Positions 35,901 to 50,900 of a DNA stretch of 64,000 bases are shown piece by piece. Location of the stretch: assembly GCA_950022655.1 (NCBI GenBank), contig OX465592.1, positions 3,898,623 through 3,962,622 of the forward strand, written 5' to 3'. The number at the start of each line of letters is the position of its first letter. Positions within the stretch are counted from its first letter, which is position 1. This DNA comes from Alentia gelatinosa. Taxonomy: Eukaryota > Annelida > Polychaeta > Phyllodocida > Polynoidae. The notes under the pieces were generated by a model that worked only from the letters and a program-made list of their open reading frames with translations, was not told where the DNA came from and did not search any database. The translations under genes were made by a program, and so were the position numbers.

Positions 35901-38900
35901 CGGAGCTATGTTGAGTATGATTTCCTAACGTTAAGCTTATAGAGAAAAATACCGGGGTGAGATAATTGCTAGCATTTCTTTCGGAATATTTTAAAGTATA
36001 TGAAGTATCATCCACCTACAGCATCATCGGTGTGGAATTCGACACAGTATGTATGCTTGAATATGTCGCATATGCCTTCATGGAATCAACGTCGCAACTT
36101 GACAACCAAATAATCATCCCTGGAGCTACATTAGCAGCAGTCAAATGTGGCTGCTTGCAATCCACCAGCAAAACCTGCATGGGAATTCTTTAACGTACCC
36201 AAAATATTGGGATCCCTACTTTATTGTCTGGATTCATTCCAACTGCGAGACGGTAGCGCAGTTGACTTTCGTGGAAAACATTGGTTGATCCTTTGAGCTG
36301 GAATGTTCTGAGACCCTGGATATTTGGTGAAAATATATAAGAAATATGTTTGCTCTTTGATTTCGACTCTGCCTCGTGGGTATATTTTACACTGAAATCC
36401 TTTTGCTTCCTTATTTATACCCGGGCCCTTGGTTCACTCGGATTTTTCACAGTTGTTTCTGTTGAGTACTTTCATTTTTTCTCACCTAGGTTTGCTCTGC
36501 TTTTCCTTTCTTTGCTGTTGTTGTGAAGCGCAGGTTTTAAAAGTGTACGCCAAATGAAAGCGTTCAAGAAAAACTGCAGAGTCGGTGAAGAGGATTCAGC
36601 CACAGCGTACCTCCATAACTTCACTGAATCGGAACCGTTCGGAAAAAACACATCCTCAGCAGATGGTATCACAGGAAGACGATTAACAAATGTTCGTAGG
36701 ATGTCTCGCTCAAGTGATGCCATTAACCAACCTGGTATCAGTTACGGGACTAACATGTTGACCAATCAGAGAGCGAGAAGCAGCCACAATGTGACTGACT
36801 CATCAACCAATCAGAGAGCTAGAAGCAGCCAAAACGTGACTGCCTCGTCAACCAATCAGAAAGCGAGAAGAAGCCACCACGTGACTGACTTGTTGACCAA
36901 TCAGAGTGTGAGAAGCAGCCACAAAATGACTGACTCGTTGACCAATCAGAGAGCTAGAAGCAGTCACCATGTGACTGACTCATTGACCAATCAGAGAGTG
37001 AGAAGCAGCCACAAAATGACTGACTCGTCAACCAATCAGAGAGCAAGAAGCAGCCACCAGATGACTGTCGGTCCAAACAGAGGCTTGCTGAGAAGCGAGC
37101 GGCCCTGGATGCTCAAACCCTCACATTGCTCAAAAGAATTTCAGAGAAAACTGGATATGTTTGATCCAAAAAGAAAGTCTAGTAAAACATCTCCCAGGGA
37201 ACTGAAAATGGAGACAGGGAAAGCTCAAATTAATCCAAGACAAGGCTCAGCGCAGACCTACACTCACAGGACTGACCAACCGAAACCTGGTCATGCGGTC
37301 AGTAAAATACGTACGCCAGCAGAGGTGAAGTTAGGAAAGCGAGCAGTATCTGTCGAAGCAGTGTCTGCAGCCGGGCTCGTAAACAAGAAATTTACGTCCA
37401 ACCTGCACAAGGCCAAGTCAACTTCCAAATTGCCTATTTGGAAACCGTTTGCAAATGCCCAGTGCCTACAAACAAACAGCGCGTGTAAGTTCTGTGAAAC
37501 CTTGTGTTACATGAGATGTGTCGTCATCGATTTGATAATGTTAACAACTCCGAACAAGTCTTTATCTTAACTTCAGCAACTCATACTCAACTCAAGTAGT
37601 TTTGTCCAGTCTGACTGCAGACACTCATCTCATGTACCTTGGCCTTGTTCCTACCAGGTTGACAAATATCAAACATGTCCAGCCACACCCCAATTAAATG
37701 AGACAGATTAGAGAAAATCTTCCCTGAAATCTGTCTGTCCAATCTCATTCATCCCATTTTCCTCCGATTTAGTTCTTTTTGTAATTCTTTTTCTTTTATA
37801 TAAGAAAAACCTCACTATTTACTATCATACTTAACTTTGTCATTTTAAAAATCACCTCATATTTCACTATTAAACCTACCACTGCAGGTAGATCAACTTC
37901 TCAGGTTTTACTTGACACTAAGAATCATTGTTAGAAAAAAACCCCGAATAAGTTCATAAAGTACTAATTTCATTCCAACCCATGCTAATATTTCCCACGG
38001 AAAATAGAAGTAACAATATTTCGCAGTGTATTCCATTTCCATATCATTTGGGGTCTGACAGTGAGTGGTATCTACGGATTCTCTCTCAGAAAATGATCAG
38101 GTCTCAGATAGTTGATGTATCGAGAATGGTAGTTAGTTGGATGCTCACGAGATGAAAATAACTTGGGTCAGTACTCCACCGGATTTGACTGCGTAGCAAT
38201 TCACAAAGCGAAGCTGAGTGAATCACGTAGTGGTCGAATGAGGTGGAGTGTGCACCAAGTTATTTTCATCGAGAGGGTTTCTGATGTTATCTCACCCCGT
38301 ATAATATTAATTAAGAAAAAAAAATAACTCGCCCAATTAGCCATTGAGTATTGGGTACACTACCTTCACAGTCATGGAGTATGAGTTCCTTACCTTAAGA
38401 CAAATACCGGGGTGAGATTAAGTAGTTTGTGGATGATCCAACCTTCAAACCCTCCTTTTGATAGTTACACACAAATTGTCAGGCCTCAACATTTTAGGCT
38501 CCCCTTGGTTTCTCACCGCTGAAAACCCTCTCAAATTCAGGCAAGAAAACCCGTAGCTCTGGCAGCTTAACACGCTTGTCACTGAGCTTCGATGAAAATG
38601 CACTGCGCCAGGGTGGCATCACGAACACTAACCGACGTATTCCAACCCCTGAGAAGCGTGAGTATAGTTGTCCGGCCAGTGCGCCAACGAAGCCTGGTCA
38701 GCGAGTCTTCGCGACACTCTACACCGATCCTCGGTTCCTCTCAGTTTGCATTACCGTCACTCCTTTGGTGGTGCCCTTGGTTCTAGATAGATATTACTGC
38801 AGCTGTCGTAGTCGGAATGTCTGTGGCACATCTCTAGCTGATCGGGCACTTTGAGTCGATGTACTTTCAATGATTCAGTTTACGATTTGGTTCGGTACCA

Positions 38901-41900
38901 TCAAAAATCAACGCGTGTATTCTTCTTTGGTCATCCAATCCTGGTTTCCTCACGGTTTCAGTTTGTAGTTTCATTTGGCTGATGCTGATGCTGTAAATCT
39001 GTCTTGTTGCACTTTTTTTTATCTCCCTCGCGTCCCGGGTTCCTCTTTGGTGGCTGTACGCAGCAGGCATGGCGTGGTCGGTGAACCAGTCCTGTACCCC
39101 GCCTGCTTGAACACTTATACAAAGTGGTACCACGAGCCTCTCACAGCTCAACGTACCCCGCCCCTCCAGAACCAGTCCTGTACCACGCGTGCTTGAACAC
39201 TCACACAAAGTGGTACCACGAGCCTATCACAGCTCGACAAACCCCGCCCCTCCAGAACCAGTCCTGTACCACGCGTGCTTGAACACTCACACAAAGTGGT
39301 ACCACGAGCCTATCACAGCTCGACAAACCCCGCCCCTCCAGAATCAGTCCTGTACCCCGCGTACTTGAACACTCACACAAAGTGGTACCACGAGCCTATC
39401 ACAGCTCGACAAACCCCGCCCCTCCAGAACCAGTCCTGTACCCCGCGTACTTGAACACTCACACAAAGTGGTACCACGAGCCTATCACAGCTCGACATAC
39501 CCCGCCCCTCGAACAGATTGATTACCAACAATACAGGTGGTGTCCTGCATTGTCTCCGAACAACTCGTGCACATACATACGCAATATTGACTGGTTTCAG
39601 ATCCTAACAGCTGTATACTCCGAGGAGTTGATGCGTAGTAATATCATATCAAGTGAGAGGTTATTGCATAGGGTCATCTCCTGGGAGCATACGACTGCTT
39701 GTATCTGAAACCAGTCTATATTGTATTTATTATCCAGCTTCATCCAAGGTGGCGTGCCTACTGGAGTTCACTTTATTGACAGACCAATTTCTCATACAAA
39801 CTATGTTTCCATATGGTTTTCGCCGCCCGAAGCATACAACATATCAATATGCTACAGATGTAGCATACAGAGTTCCTATAGGTCTACTATGGACATTTTG
39901 TATTAGGTGGATAATACAACATTTCAGTATGCACCGGGTATGTCCATACAGAGTTCCTATAGGTCTACTATGGACACTTTGTGTGAGGTGGATAATACAA
40001 CATATCGGTATGTGCCGAGTTCCTACCGCTTTACTATGGACAATTTATATTTGGTGGGTAGTAAATATCCCTACCCTGTACTGCATTCTCCAGAGACGGT
40101 TGTAAAGCATGCTGGTCGTATTTTACCTGTTAACCACATCGCATTGACCCATGTCCGTCCCTCATGTAGTCCCCAGTCCTCAGACACCGCAGACCATGTG
40201 TGAACATTATTAATACCAGGGACACTCGGTACTCCAAGTGTCTCAAGTACTGTGTGTTAGAAACTAAAACTGCGTTTTTATATCTAAGTGTATATTTTCA
40301 ACTTGTGTACAGCACTAACCGAATTATCTGTGTACAAAATTTATTTTTGTATTACGTAGAGTAGTCCACTTTAAGAAAATCGACTTGCAATGCACATCAC
40401 CTAATCGCTGTAAGCAGCTTTGAAAATTGAAGTTGTGTTTTTTTAAATTTTTTTTGTTTTTGTAATAATTTTCTTTGGTATAAAGTACTGCATAAAATAC
40501 TTAGATGAATAAATAAGTGTATGGTTTTAAAACAGATATATGCAATATATAATTTTCCCACATAAATATTCTGTCGGTAATGATTATTATTACTAAATAA
40601 AGTTCTCGAGTAACTCATCACTTATCTTCAATATAAATGATGGATTTAAAATAAAATTATTCTGATATGTATTTAAGAAATATATGGTATACATATTGAA
40701 GTATTTCATGGGATTTGCTACCACTGGGGATTTGTTCACGAAACTGTTTAGAATGGCGGAGTGATACAGGGATCCAGGGGCCCGTTGAATAATCTAGGCT
40801 CATACATGAAGACCCTTTTCTGCACGTCAATGAGACCCAAGGTCAACTTTGTTGAGCACTTATGGACGGCTAAGACTGTCTGAGCAAACAAGCTTGGATA
40901 TTATTTAATGATAACCCTTGTACAAGGTACTTATATAGAACTGGATCGGGAATCGTATTAATACACAGTACTCCATGAGTTTGGATGGACTGCAATTGTC
41001 ATCGAGGTGCAGCCAAACGCGTACTGGATTTATCTCACCCCTTTCACCGGCATCAAATAACATCACAATATCAGGATAAATCAAATCACTCTGCAAAGTT
41101 AGTTAGTCAATAGCGTATGACATCATTCACATTCACCCCGCCAAGACCATGGCGTAGTATTGTCACTTGACGTGGGTGATCGTTGAGTTTTTTTTCAATG
41201 TTATTCCTATGGCTAAACTTGTACCAGGGGTGAGATAAAGAAAGGGTCTTCATGTACGAGCCTAGATTATTCAACGGGCCTCTTGTGAACTCCTATGAGT
41301 CCACTGTTCTCGACATAAAAGTAACATCCCCGAAGTGCTAGTTCTCTTATGACACGTAAACGTTGACAGGACATGCTGTGCTCTGCTGCCCGTGGGTTGC
41401 GGGTTGGTGGGTGTGATGTGACAGTGAGGTGTAGAACTGTTACCATGTACTGACCACGTTGTGTTTGTACAGGCCTTAGTCGGAGCACCATTGACTTGTC
41501 GTCTAATGATGCTCGCTCGCGTATCCCTCGTCTTCGGACACCCTCCTTCTCGGGCGCAGACAGTGAGTACACAGGTTTGTCTTGACGCTGCCTCTCATGG
41601 TGGCCGTCCGAGGCTCCCCAAGCGCCAGGTCAGCCAACTACACCAAAATTACAACAACCCCTCCAAGGTGGTCCATTCTACAGAGATGTCAGTTTTCCAT
41701 TTTCTTATAGAAATTCACTATTTCTCTTTTTTTATTTTATTTTTTAATTTTTTTTCTTTCATTTTTTTTTTTAGTATATTCAGTATATATAAGTGTTTTT
41801 CCTCGTGTCGAATAAAGATGATATTGACCTTTTTGGGTTAGACTCACATAACCAATGAACTCCAGAATCTTACTTACATAGATTTTATTATTTCATCAAG

Positions 41901-44900
41901 CTGGAATTACATTGTGATATATTTACACAAAGAAAATTTTGATTCAGCCTCATTTACGCCAAACCGTGCTTTGAAGTTTCCCACAGACCCTCAGACCCTT
42001 GCCATGGCTTACAAGGAAATGCTATCCAAGTTTGTCGGGCTTCTCCGATGCAAAAAAATCCTTACGTAAAATGTTATCACTTTTTTCCCCGACCCCCAAC
42101 TGACATCCCTGATTCTAGAATGATACAACCACCCACTCCATGTGAAAAATAGTAAAATAACAAAAATAAATGCAGTTGAATTTGCTTTATTCATTTACTT
42201 TGTCTATTACAATAGCTGGAGGGATAAGTATATATTTATTGAATTAAATCATTTATGTAACAAAAATTGTATTCAAATTCTTTTAAAAATTCAATTTGAT
42301 TTAAATTTAATTTAATTTAACTTGCCATAGATGTGTTACTGCCTCGTCATGATAATTCAAAAATTGTAATTCAAGACTAAAAAAAATCTTTAAATCGGAA
42401 GAATTTTAATAATTCAAATTTTTTCCGAATACGATGTTCTGTATTTAAAATTGAACAATTTTTTAAGGAGTGTATTTACTTGAGAGGGTATTTTTGGTCT
42501 TTATATAAAGTTGGCTGGTCTGGGGCAGTCTGACCTGTGTGATATATCAAGTGTATAGTCGGCGCTCACTGTGTACATAGATATTGTCTCCGAAGTGAGT
42601 ACCCTATATGTGTGTCACTATGTAAGCAACCAATAACAATTACCAGTAGGAACAACCTAAATATAAGTGAACTTAGCTAACAGTCAATGCAGAATGTGGT
42701 CATCAATTTTATCATCATCGAAGATGTCAACGCAATGCCATGTACTGTTGTGACTACCCGAGTAAGGATGTGTGTATGGTCTTACTGTACTTTCTCTACG
42801 ACTAATATAGCACACTGTTGCAGACCTCAAACTCTCGTATCGGCTTGAGGAGTAGATTCTAGATAACTTAGCAGAACTCGAGTCGTTTCGATATGAATGA
42901 ACAGAAACTGACCGGGATGAAAGTACTCCGCTACTGCCTACATGCATACCTATCTATTACGGAGTCGTGCTTCTTGCAATTTAATCTAGCCTTCGATACA
43001 GTTGAAAAATGCAAAATGTGTGTAAACAACTATTTTGTATTTTGATGCGTGTTTCTGAAGATACCGTATTACTATTTGTGTTAACGGTGCCTTTTGTAAG
43101 AGGTGACTTTCATCCCTGTCGGTGGTAAGGTGTGGAACGCGGGCAGCGTGTATAGTCTCCTCTCCTTACACTCTCCATCTGTCACCCTGGAAGGGTCTGC
43201 GTGCTCTGCGACTGTCAAACCACGAAGAAACAGCCAATAATATAGAAGAAACCAACAAGTTTTGGTCAAAGTCGTCTTTCTCCACATGTTTGATGCAGAG
43301 TGATATGAACAAGGCGAAGCTGAGTGAATATCGTGTAGCATTCAAATGAGTTGGAGAACAACAAATTTGGCCAAAACGAGGCACTTTCTGTATTTATCTC
43401 ACCCCTGTACACACTAAAAGAATGGATGACTCATTGGATATAAGACATAGACCATGGAGAATATATTGTAATAATCCTAGGGGCATGGAGAACGAGTTAC
43501 CAGTGTTAAGCCTATGGGATAGAAATACCAGGGGTGAGATAATGTATGATACCGCACTTCAGTCAGAAAACTATTTAAGCATATGACCATGACATCAAGA
43601 GAATGTGAAGACCTTGGTAGCGGTCTCTATTGCATGGCTACAATTAACTAAAATATTGGTCACAAAGTATGAGTAAGGACTTTAAAGGTTATTTTCCTGT
43701 ATGTGCTTTAAGATCTTGCAGATATGTGCTGCAGCGCTAAGTGTCCCCGATTAAAGATCCGTTCAGATCCAGCCTCCCCCTCCGGTTCGGGATTAAGTGA
43801 TAGAACCCATAAGTGGAAACCCTGTACACTATGCGGGAACCTACGACATTTGCTTGAGTTGTGTTCTGGATGTACGAAGCGCTCGCTACGGCTTCGTTCT
43901 GCGGCTTGAATTTGCTCACCTAACTGCCTATTGGATGCTTCCTTTGAGCTGGCAAAGCACGCTTACGCTTCTAATCACAGTGCAAGTTGCTCTTTATTGG
44001 CTCTGATCCAGGTGTTGAATAATGTCTCCGTTAACATGTTTCTCCTGTCATGCACCTGTGAGTGTTCCGCGTGCCACCCCAGATTACCTTTCCGTCAACA
44101 CTTGGTATTAACCGTAGTCCTCTGAAGTAGCTTTGTTTCCAGTTACAACATTGTCATGTTTCTGTTTTCTGTTTAATGATGAACAATCTCTCGCGTAAAT
44201 GAGTTGAACCGTATGTAGTCTGTGAAGTGGTGACTTATTGTTTTACTAATGTCTATTTTGTGTAAGGGGTTTAAGTAAGTTGAAGGCGGGTCGGAGAAGG
44301 TATGACTCGGGGACCTGGGGCCCATTTAATAATATAGGGTCGTACATGAAGACCCTTTTCTGTTTGCCAAGGAGGCCCAGGGATGATGTGGGTCAACTTT
44401 ATTCAACACTTATGGATGACCTTATGGTTGGCTAAGACTGTCTGAGTGAACAAACTTAAATATCACTTAACGATAACCCTTGTACTAGGTACAGAAAAGG
44501 TTCTTCATGTACGAGCCGAGATATATTCAATGAGCCCTTGGCCGCACGTCTTCACTGGTCAGTACTCATCTGTGCATACTAATTTTGCAGCACGGCCGAA
44601 GAAGACTTCCATGCAACCCGGAGGGGCTGAAAGGAGCCGACCCCGTGCTAGGATAGGGGTGTCACAGTCACAACGTAAGTGCCCAACCACTACCAAACTT
44701 TAAATAATTTTTTTTTTAATTAATTCAAATTTGCATACAGAATGTTTTCTAAAGTTAGGCATGGAATAAAATGTAGGATCTTAATTTTTTTGTATATATA
44801 TTTATTTCTATTTTCTATTTGTTGAAAAGAGTCTTTATTGACTCACATCCTTTGCCTTATCATATTTGTAAGATATTCAGTATGGCATAAAGTTGAAGTC

Positions 44901-47900
44901 GTTTGATCTGAAAACCATATTTTGGGGACTGTAATCTAACCCAAGACTCAGGCTAGAGATGCGTCTTAAATACCACTATCTTAATCTGAAAAAGTTTCAC
45001 CCTCCACAATTTAAAGCACACATCACTTAATCTATTTAACTTTATCTGTAGTTGTGTATGAACACCAATATACACACCTTCAGATGATATGTATGCATGA
45101 CACTAAAAAATAGTATGATTACGAAAGTGCACACTCATATTGTGAAATAACACTTCTTTAATTGAAATGCCATTCAGCTTTGATATTTAGTTAGCTAGCG
45201 CAGATCTGGAGCATTCCTATTTTTATTTCATGCAAAAAAAATTCTCAAAATGGTGCATTTGTTTTGTTGCATGTTGATACATAAAGTAAACCATGTTGTT
45301 GCAGCGAGCAGTCGTTCTGGCTCGCCATCATCAAGGCTAAGTTATATCACTCACACCACGCCGTCTGCCACGACTAACCGGCCTCGTCGAAAGTCTGGCA
45401 TCCCGCGTAGTCAAGGCGCGAGCCGTGAGACCAGCCCGTCGAGATTGTATGGTAAACGAGGCCTTACAAATCATGGACAACCATGTAATATTAACCTTCA
45501 GTTTTCAACACTAATATCTTCATTTGGAGAAAAAATTTATATATTTTTATATATATATATATTTATTTTTTAAATAATGATATCCTAATTTGCTCAAGTC
45601 TCCCCCAAATCATTCTGTTATTTGAGAGAAATGCGACTTTGGTCGATGTTATGCTGTTTGATTATAATTTCTTGTGTTTCTTGCATGTACGCAAAGTGAT
45701 ATTTGCCACACTTGATTATTGATACATTTGTCGTGAGACGCATAAGTTTCCACACAAACAAAATCACAGCATCGAAGCTAGAGCATTATGCCAGTGAAAG
45801 AATGATACCGTTAAAAACGGCTGCACAAATAGAAAGTACTCCTTCAGTCATACCTGTACCACAATTTCTTTAAAACAAAAATTAAATTAAAAAGATTTGT
45901 TACCTTGAGTTATTGTACATCCAAAGAGCATTCATGTCTTCCTGCTCTTCACCATTTAAATTACAATTTTGTATGATTGTGACGAGGCAGAAACACCTCT
46001 GCTAGTGCCACCACTTCCTGAATCGTGACCAGAATTCTAAGAAAGAAACTGATGAGTGTTTGGTCTATTTCCCTGTACGCTATCGAGGTTGGAGCGCTCA
46101 GGAATATCAACGAGGCGATAGCGGAGTGAATATTCTGAAGCGCTTCAAATGAGATAACGAACTGGGACACAGATCATAGACGAATATGTTTCTGATTTTA
46201 TCTTAGCCTGGACAAGTTTATTTGTTTATACCTCATTGAGTACGAGTTAACATACTTGCAGGTCTGTGGATTACAAGTTTCTAACGTTAAGCCTAAGGAC
46301 GTTTATACCAGGCTAAGATAAAGTCTTATACCAACCTATGCCATGATATCTCCTAGCAACCATTGTGAAAAGAATGAACAATATCGGGGTTGTCCTGGAG
46401 ACAGAGTTTGGGGCCACGCATAAAGTATGAATGCAGAATATCTCTAAATTTGGACCTCCCACCCCCTCTCCCAATCTTGTATGCAAAAGAACAAAGAAGG
46501 CGCATACGCAAAATTTCCAAAATTTTTACCCCCCTTCAGTGCGTATGTACTTTATGGATGGCCCCTTGTTCACTCTCCATATGCACTCATCCAGTAGAGA
46601 AAAAAAGATAATGTTAGATTAAATTTCTCCTTGTGATCACCTTGAAGGTCGTGAGCGACGGACCAGCGGATCTGGGGTGCGACAGATGGGGCAGGCGCAG
46701 CGGACGGGCCATCCCAAGGCAGATGTCTCTGACATGGAGTCCGCTTTTGCAGAAGCTTTGGTAAGATTTGCATCTATGAAGGTGATCATTTATAATAAAA
46801 ACGTATATAACCAAGGAATGTGATTTTAAAATGGTTTTCCTGTATCTCGACTTGGATTTAGTCAAAATGATGTACAAAATGTAATGAAAGTATTGGTAGA
46901 ATGCCTTGTTTAGCTTATAATGAAATATTTGCTGTGATTAGTTAACAGTTTCTGATAAGATGGGTTTTTTTACCTGTTTTTTTCTCTCAAAATTTTGTTC
47001 AATTTTTTGGGGCAGTAATTTCAACACAGTGAATAGAAGTGAGTGGCTGTAAGTGAGTTTTGTTGTTACAGAAACGTCTACCGGGGCGAAAGCGCTTCGA
47101 GAGCTACGAGTCTGACGACGCAGGCAGCGAGACGTCGAGCGTGTGTTCGGAGCGCTCCTTCGGCTCGTCATATGGTCGAGCCTCCGAGGTGAGCCTCACA
47201 ACGGTCTCTCTCTGCAGAGAAATACTAATTTGATGTGCATTTAATTTCTTTAATCTTAAAAAATTTCATTTATTTTTAAATCTAAACTACATAATGGCGT
47301 CTTCCTAAATGTAAACCACATCAGACGAGCTTTCATTTCAATACCTTCTTTTTATCTTTGATTTTCTATTGGTTAATTTTTTAATTTTTTTGTAGATAAT
47401 GCCTGTTGGATCACATCATAATGAATAACTCAGTTTGTAGGACTCTCTAAAACTATAGATAGAGAGTCAACTACTATGACTGGAAGACATACACTTGTAA
47501 CTATGGAGGATGGCCCTCTGTATTTATCGTTTACTAATTAAAAAAAAAAAAATTCTGTTGGTTTCAAAGAAAAAAAATCATTCACTAATTTCTGAGATGT
47601 GTTAACATGGTGTAGTGACTGACTTCTATAGCTGATCTGTGATTCATCCTCAATTCAAATTTTTTTGGCATTTCCTTTTAATCATGCAAACAAAGGCCTC
47701 AGATATAAGTGAGCGAAAGGCTTCGCTACGACTCTCGAAGGTAGATTTTTGTGTTCCGATCACGTCAGAGAATTCCTTCACGTCTCCCATGTTGGTTCCT
47801 CTTTATCGTTTGTTTTTCTCCATTCTAGAAAATAGATTTTTTCTCACGAGCATTAGCTTTTTTAACTGTGACAGGTGCTGGCAAAGTGCCAGCCCACGAG

Positions 47901-50900
47901 ATCAGACTCAGTTGAGGAATGGATTTATCGATGCATGATTCACAAACATATAAAAACCTCAACAATACCTGAAGTAAATGAATAACTTCTAAGAAAATGA
48001 TATTGAGGGACTCCAAAGTTTATTGAAATTTTTTTTTATAATGTTGAGATGGACAGTTAGGTGGTATTTGTACCAGCTATAGACAGAATTAAATGATGTA
48101 ATTAGAAGGAAACTCATGAGATGAAAATAACCAAACAATTTTCATCGAGTGGGTTTCTGATTTTATCTCACTAGGTATACATGATCATTATTAATCAATA
48201 AAATTACTCACCGAATTAGGATTTAAAAAAAAATCAAATTAGGACGGGGCAACATCCCTCTCCCTGAGTGATGCCACCCCGAATGAGTTATTAGAACTAC
48301 CTCTAACCCTAAAATTAAAAAAAAATGAAAGAAAAGAGTTGAGAGAGACTTTGTGGGTGCGGCTGATGCGCGCCACACCAGTTGCAGTATTTGCGTACCA
48401 CAAACACGCGCTCTGCGCATCAAGTCTGCACAGCTCCGGACACTCCCGGTGGTGCAATGACACCACGTACAGAAGTACGCGTCACAGCCATCTCCGTCCT
48501 GATACTAGGTTCTCTTACACATCCACACCACACAGCTGTCACTCTCCACCCACAGACTTAGCACTCGGTCCCAAATGTCACATCCGACACACACACACTC
48601 CACCTCCAGACTTCACACTCGCGTCTCACACACACTGTGCTTACAAGTCAGGCATCGACCTCGTGCCTGGGTCTTCCTCTAAGTACACCTGAGTGCTGAC
48701 CCGGGGCCCAATGAATAATCTAGGCTCATACATGAAGACCCTTTTCTGGTACCTTGTACAATGGCTATTGATAAATGATATTTAATTATGTTCACTGACG
48801 CCTTATCAATTAGTTAAGAAGACTAGTCCTATTGGTTTTGAGGGAATATCTTGTTTACATCATCTTGATTTTGTTCGCTAAGACAGTATAAGCCGTCTAA
48901 TTGTGTTGAATAAACTATTAAAGTTGACCCACATTATCCCTGGAAATTGTAATATTGCACCACTGTAGCCAGGGGGACAACTACTATTTTCTGCTGTCAT
49001 AATCTATTAATGTTTGTGAGACGATGCTAAAACCCTTTTATGGTGAACCCAAACAAATATTTTTAATCAAATCCATTGATAACTGGACCCCTGATGTTTT
49101 GTTTAGCATTGGGGGGAAAGATGGCTGTCTCGATAACACAATAGCTATGCACCCTATAGAAAGTTATCCGCATATCTGTCCCAAGGTGGCAGCACATGTG
49201 TCTTGCAGTGCATTGTGGGTTCCAAAGAACACTTATTACACAACCAGGACTGTCAAAAATCAGATATCAGCAATTAAACCGAGAAAGAGCATTCTTCGTG
49301 TAGAACAGGATTTTTTTAATCCCCCTATAGTTTAGGTAAATGGTGATAGTTGTGGAACTAGTTCAGTAGATAGTTGATTTTGTTGTTGTTCCACACCAAG
49401 TATTCCCCCTTTTGGTGGTTTCTTCCTCCGTAGATCGTTGGTCCAGTGCTTAGACTAGTTAGCCTTGTCCCGTAAACAATTATCACTAGAATTAGCCGTC
49501 GTACACTTTTAACTTCTGTGCCAGATGATGTACACAATGCATTTTCACACAACACAGTTAAACTAAATTTGAAGTCTAAATGTAAGTCTTCGATAGGTGT
49601 CAGAGTGCTTGAGGACAGGATTGGTGGTATTTCTATCAGAACTCCTTTAGTTCGCTATGAAAGCTTGTCTAATAATTGTTTCACGCATCATAATTACTTC
49701 ATCAATACAGACTCGGTACCTGATGTACCCAATATATTACTGCGCGTTCATACATGCTTCATCATAATTCACGATATAAATTACATAGATATACAATTCC
49801 AATACAATAATGTTTTTAATTGAAATCTAGAAAAAACCAAACTTACAAAACCCTATTTTTAATTTCTTTCATGCACAAAGCCCTTAATTTGTGTATGAAA
49901 ACATTTTTCCTTATGAAATCACTTGTTTCGATTGTGACACGAGCATGTTCTACTTGACCTCCACCTTCGTCTCGTTCCGTCCCCCTCAGCCACCGCCAGT
50001 CAGCAAAGAAGGAGCAGAGAAACTTCCCAATTTGTTCCCCAACTTTGAGCAGGTCAGACTTGTTGCCCTCCGCTAACCAGGCCCGGTTTGTGCTTCCTCT
50101 GACCACAGCTACAGTTGCCCTTTAACTTGCTTAACGGGCTTTTCCACCAGCACACAAGATAAAGAGAGATGTGTCACGATTTGGTTGACTTGTTAAGTCT
50201 CGCTAGTTTTCGAGTAATTGTGTGCATTTTTGCCACAAAGCAAAATGGTATGGTTAAGCACCTTAAAGATTCTTGTTGCGATAGATAGCTTTATGCCGCA
50301 GTATGTCAGGCAATAGATCGTGAGGTGTCACAGTGGTGGAACACCAAAATATACACACATTATCATGAAAAATACACACATCATTGCGCGTGATGTATCA
50401 TGGCAAAGGAGGTAAGATATATATCGCGATACTGTAAGATATAACAAAACATATCAAGACATCGTGCTGGTGGAACCAGCCCTCTAGACTGTCTTGTGCC
50501 TGCTTCGCCAAAACAACGCCGGGTTTCCTCAGGGGTTCTGCACAAGTTCCGATTTCCATTAATGAATATCATAAGTTTCTAGTCTCAAAGACCCCTTAGG
50601 GTTGAGCCACGTTTTTTTTCCAATATCATATAAATCTTTAATAGAATCTTTACATTCTCATAATTAGATCAACTTGACATAGCTAGAAAAAACAACTGAA
50701 TTATTTAAAATTTTTAGATTTTTTTGTTGTTGCCATAATTTGTAAAATAGCTCAAATTTATTTCTTTATCTGTAAAGTGCCCAGATGGGGTTTTCTAATC
50801 ACACGAACTAATAATGAATCAAAGATAGCACGTACACGTCACAACATCATACAGCAAAATGATTACCTTTGCCTTGTTTTTTCATTCATGTCTCAGTCCT

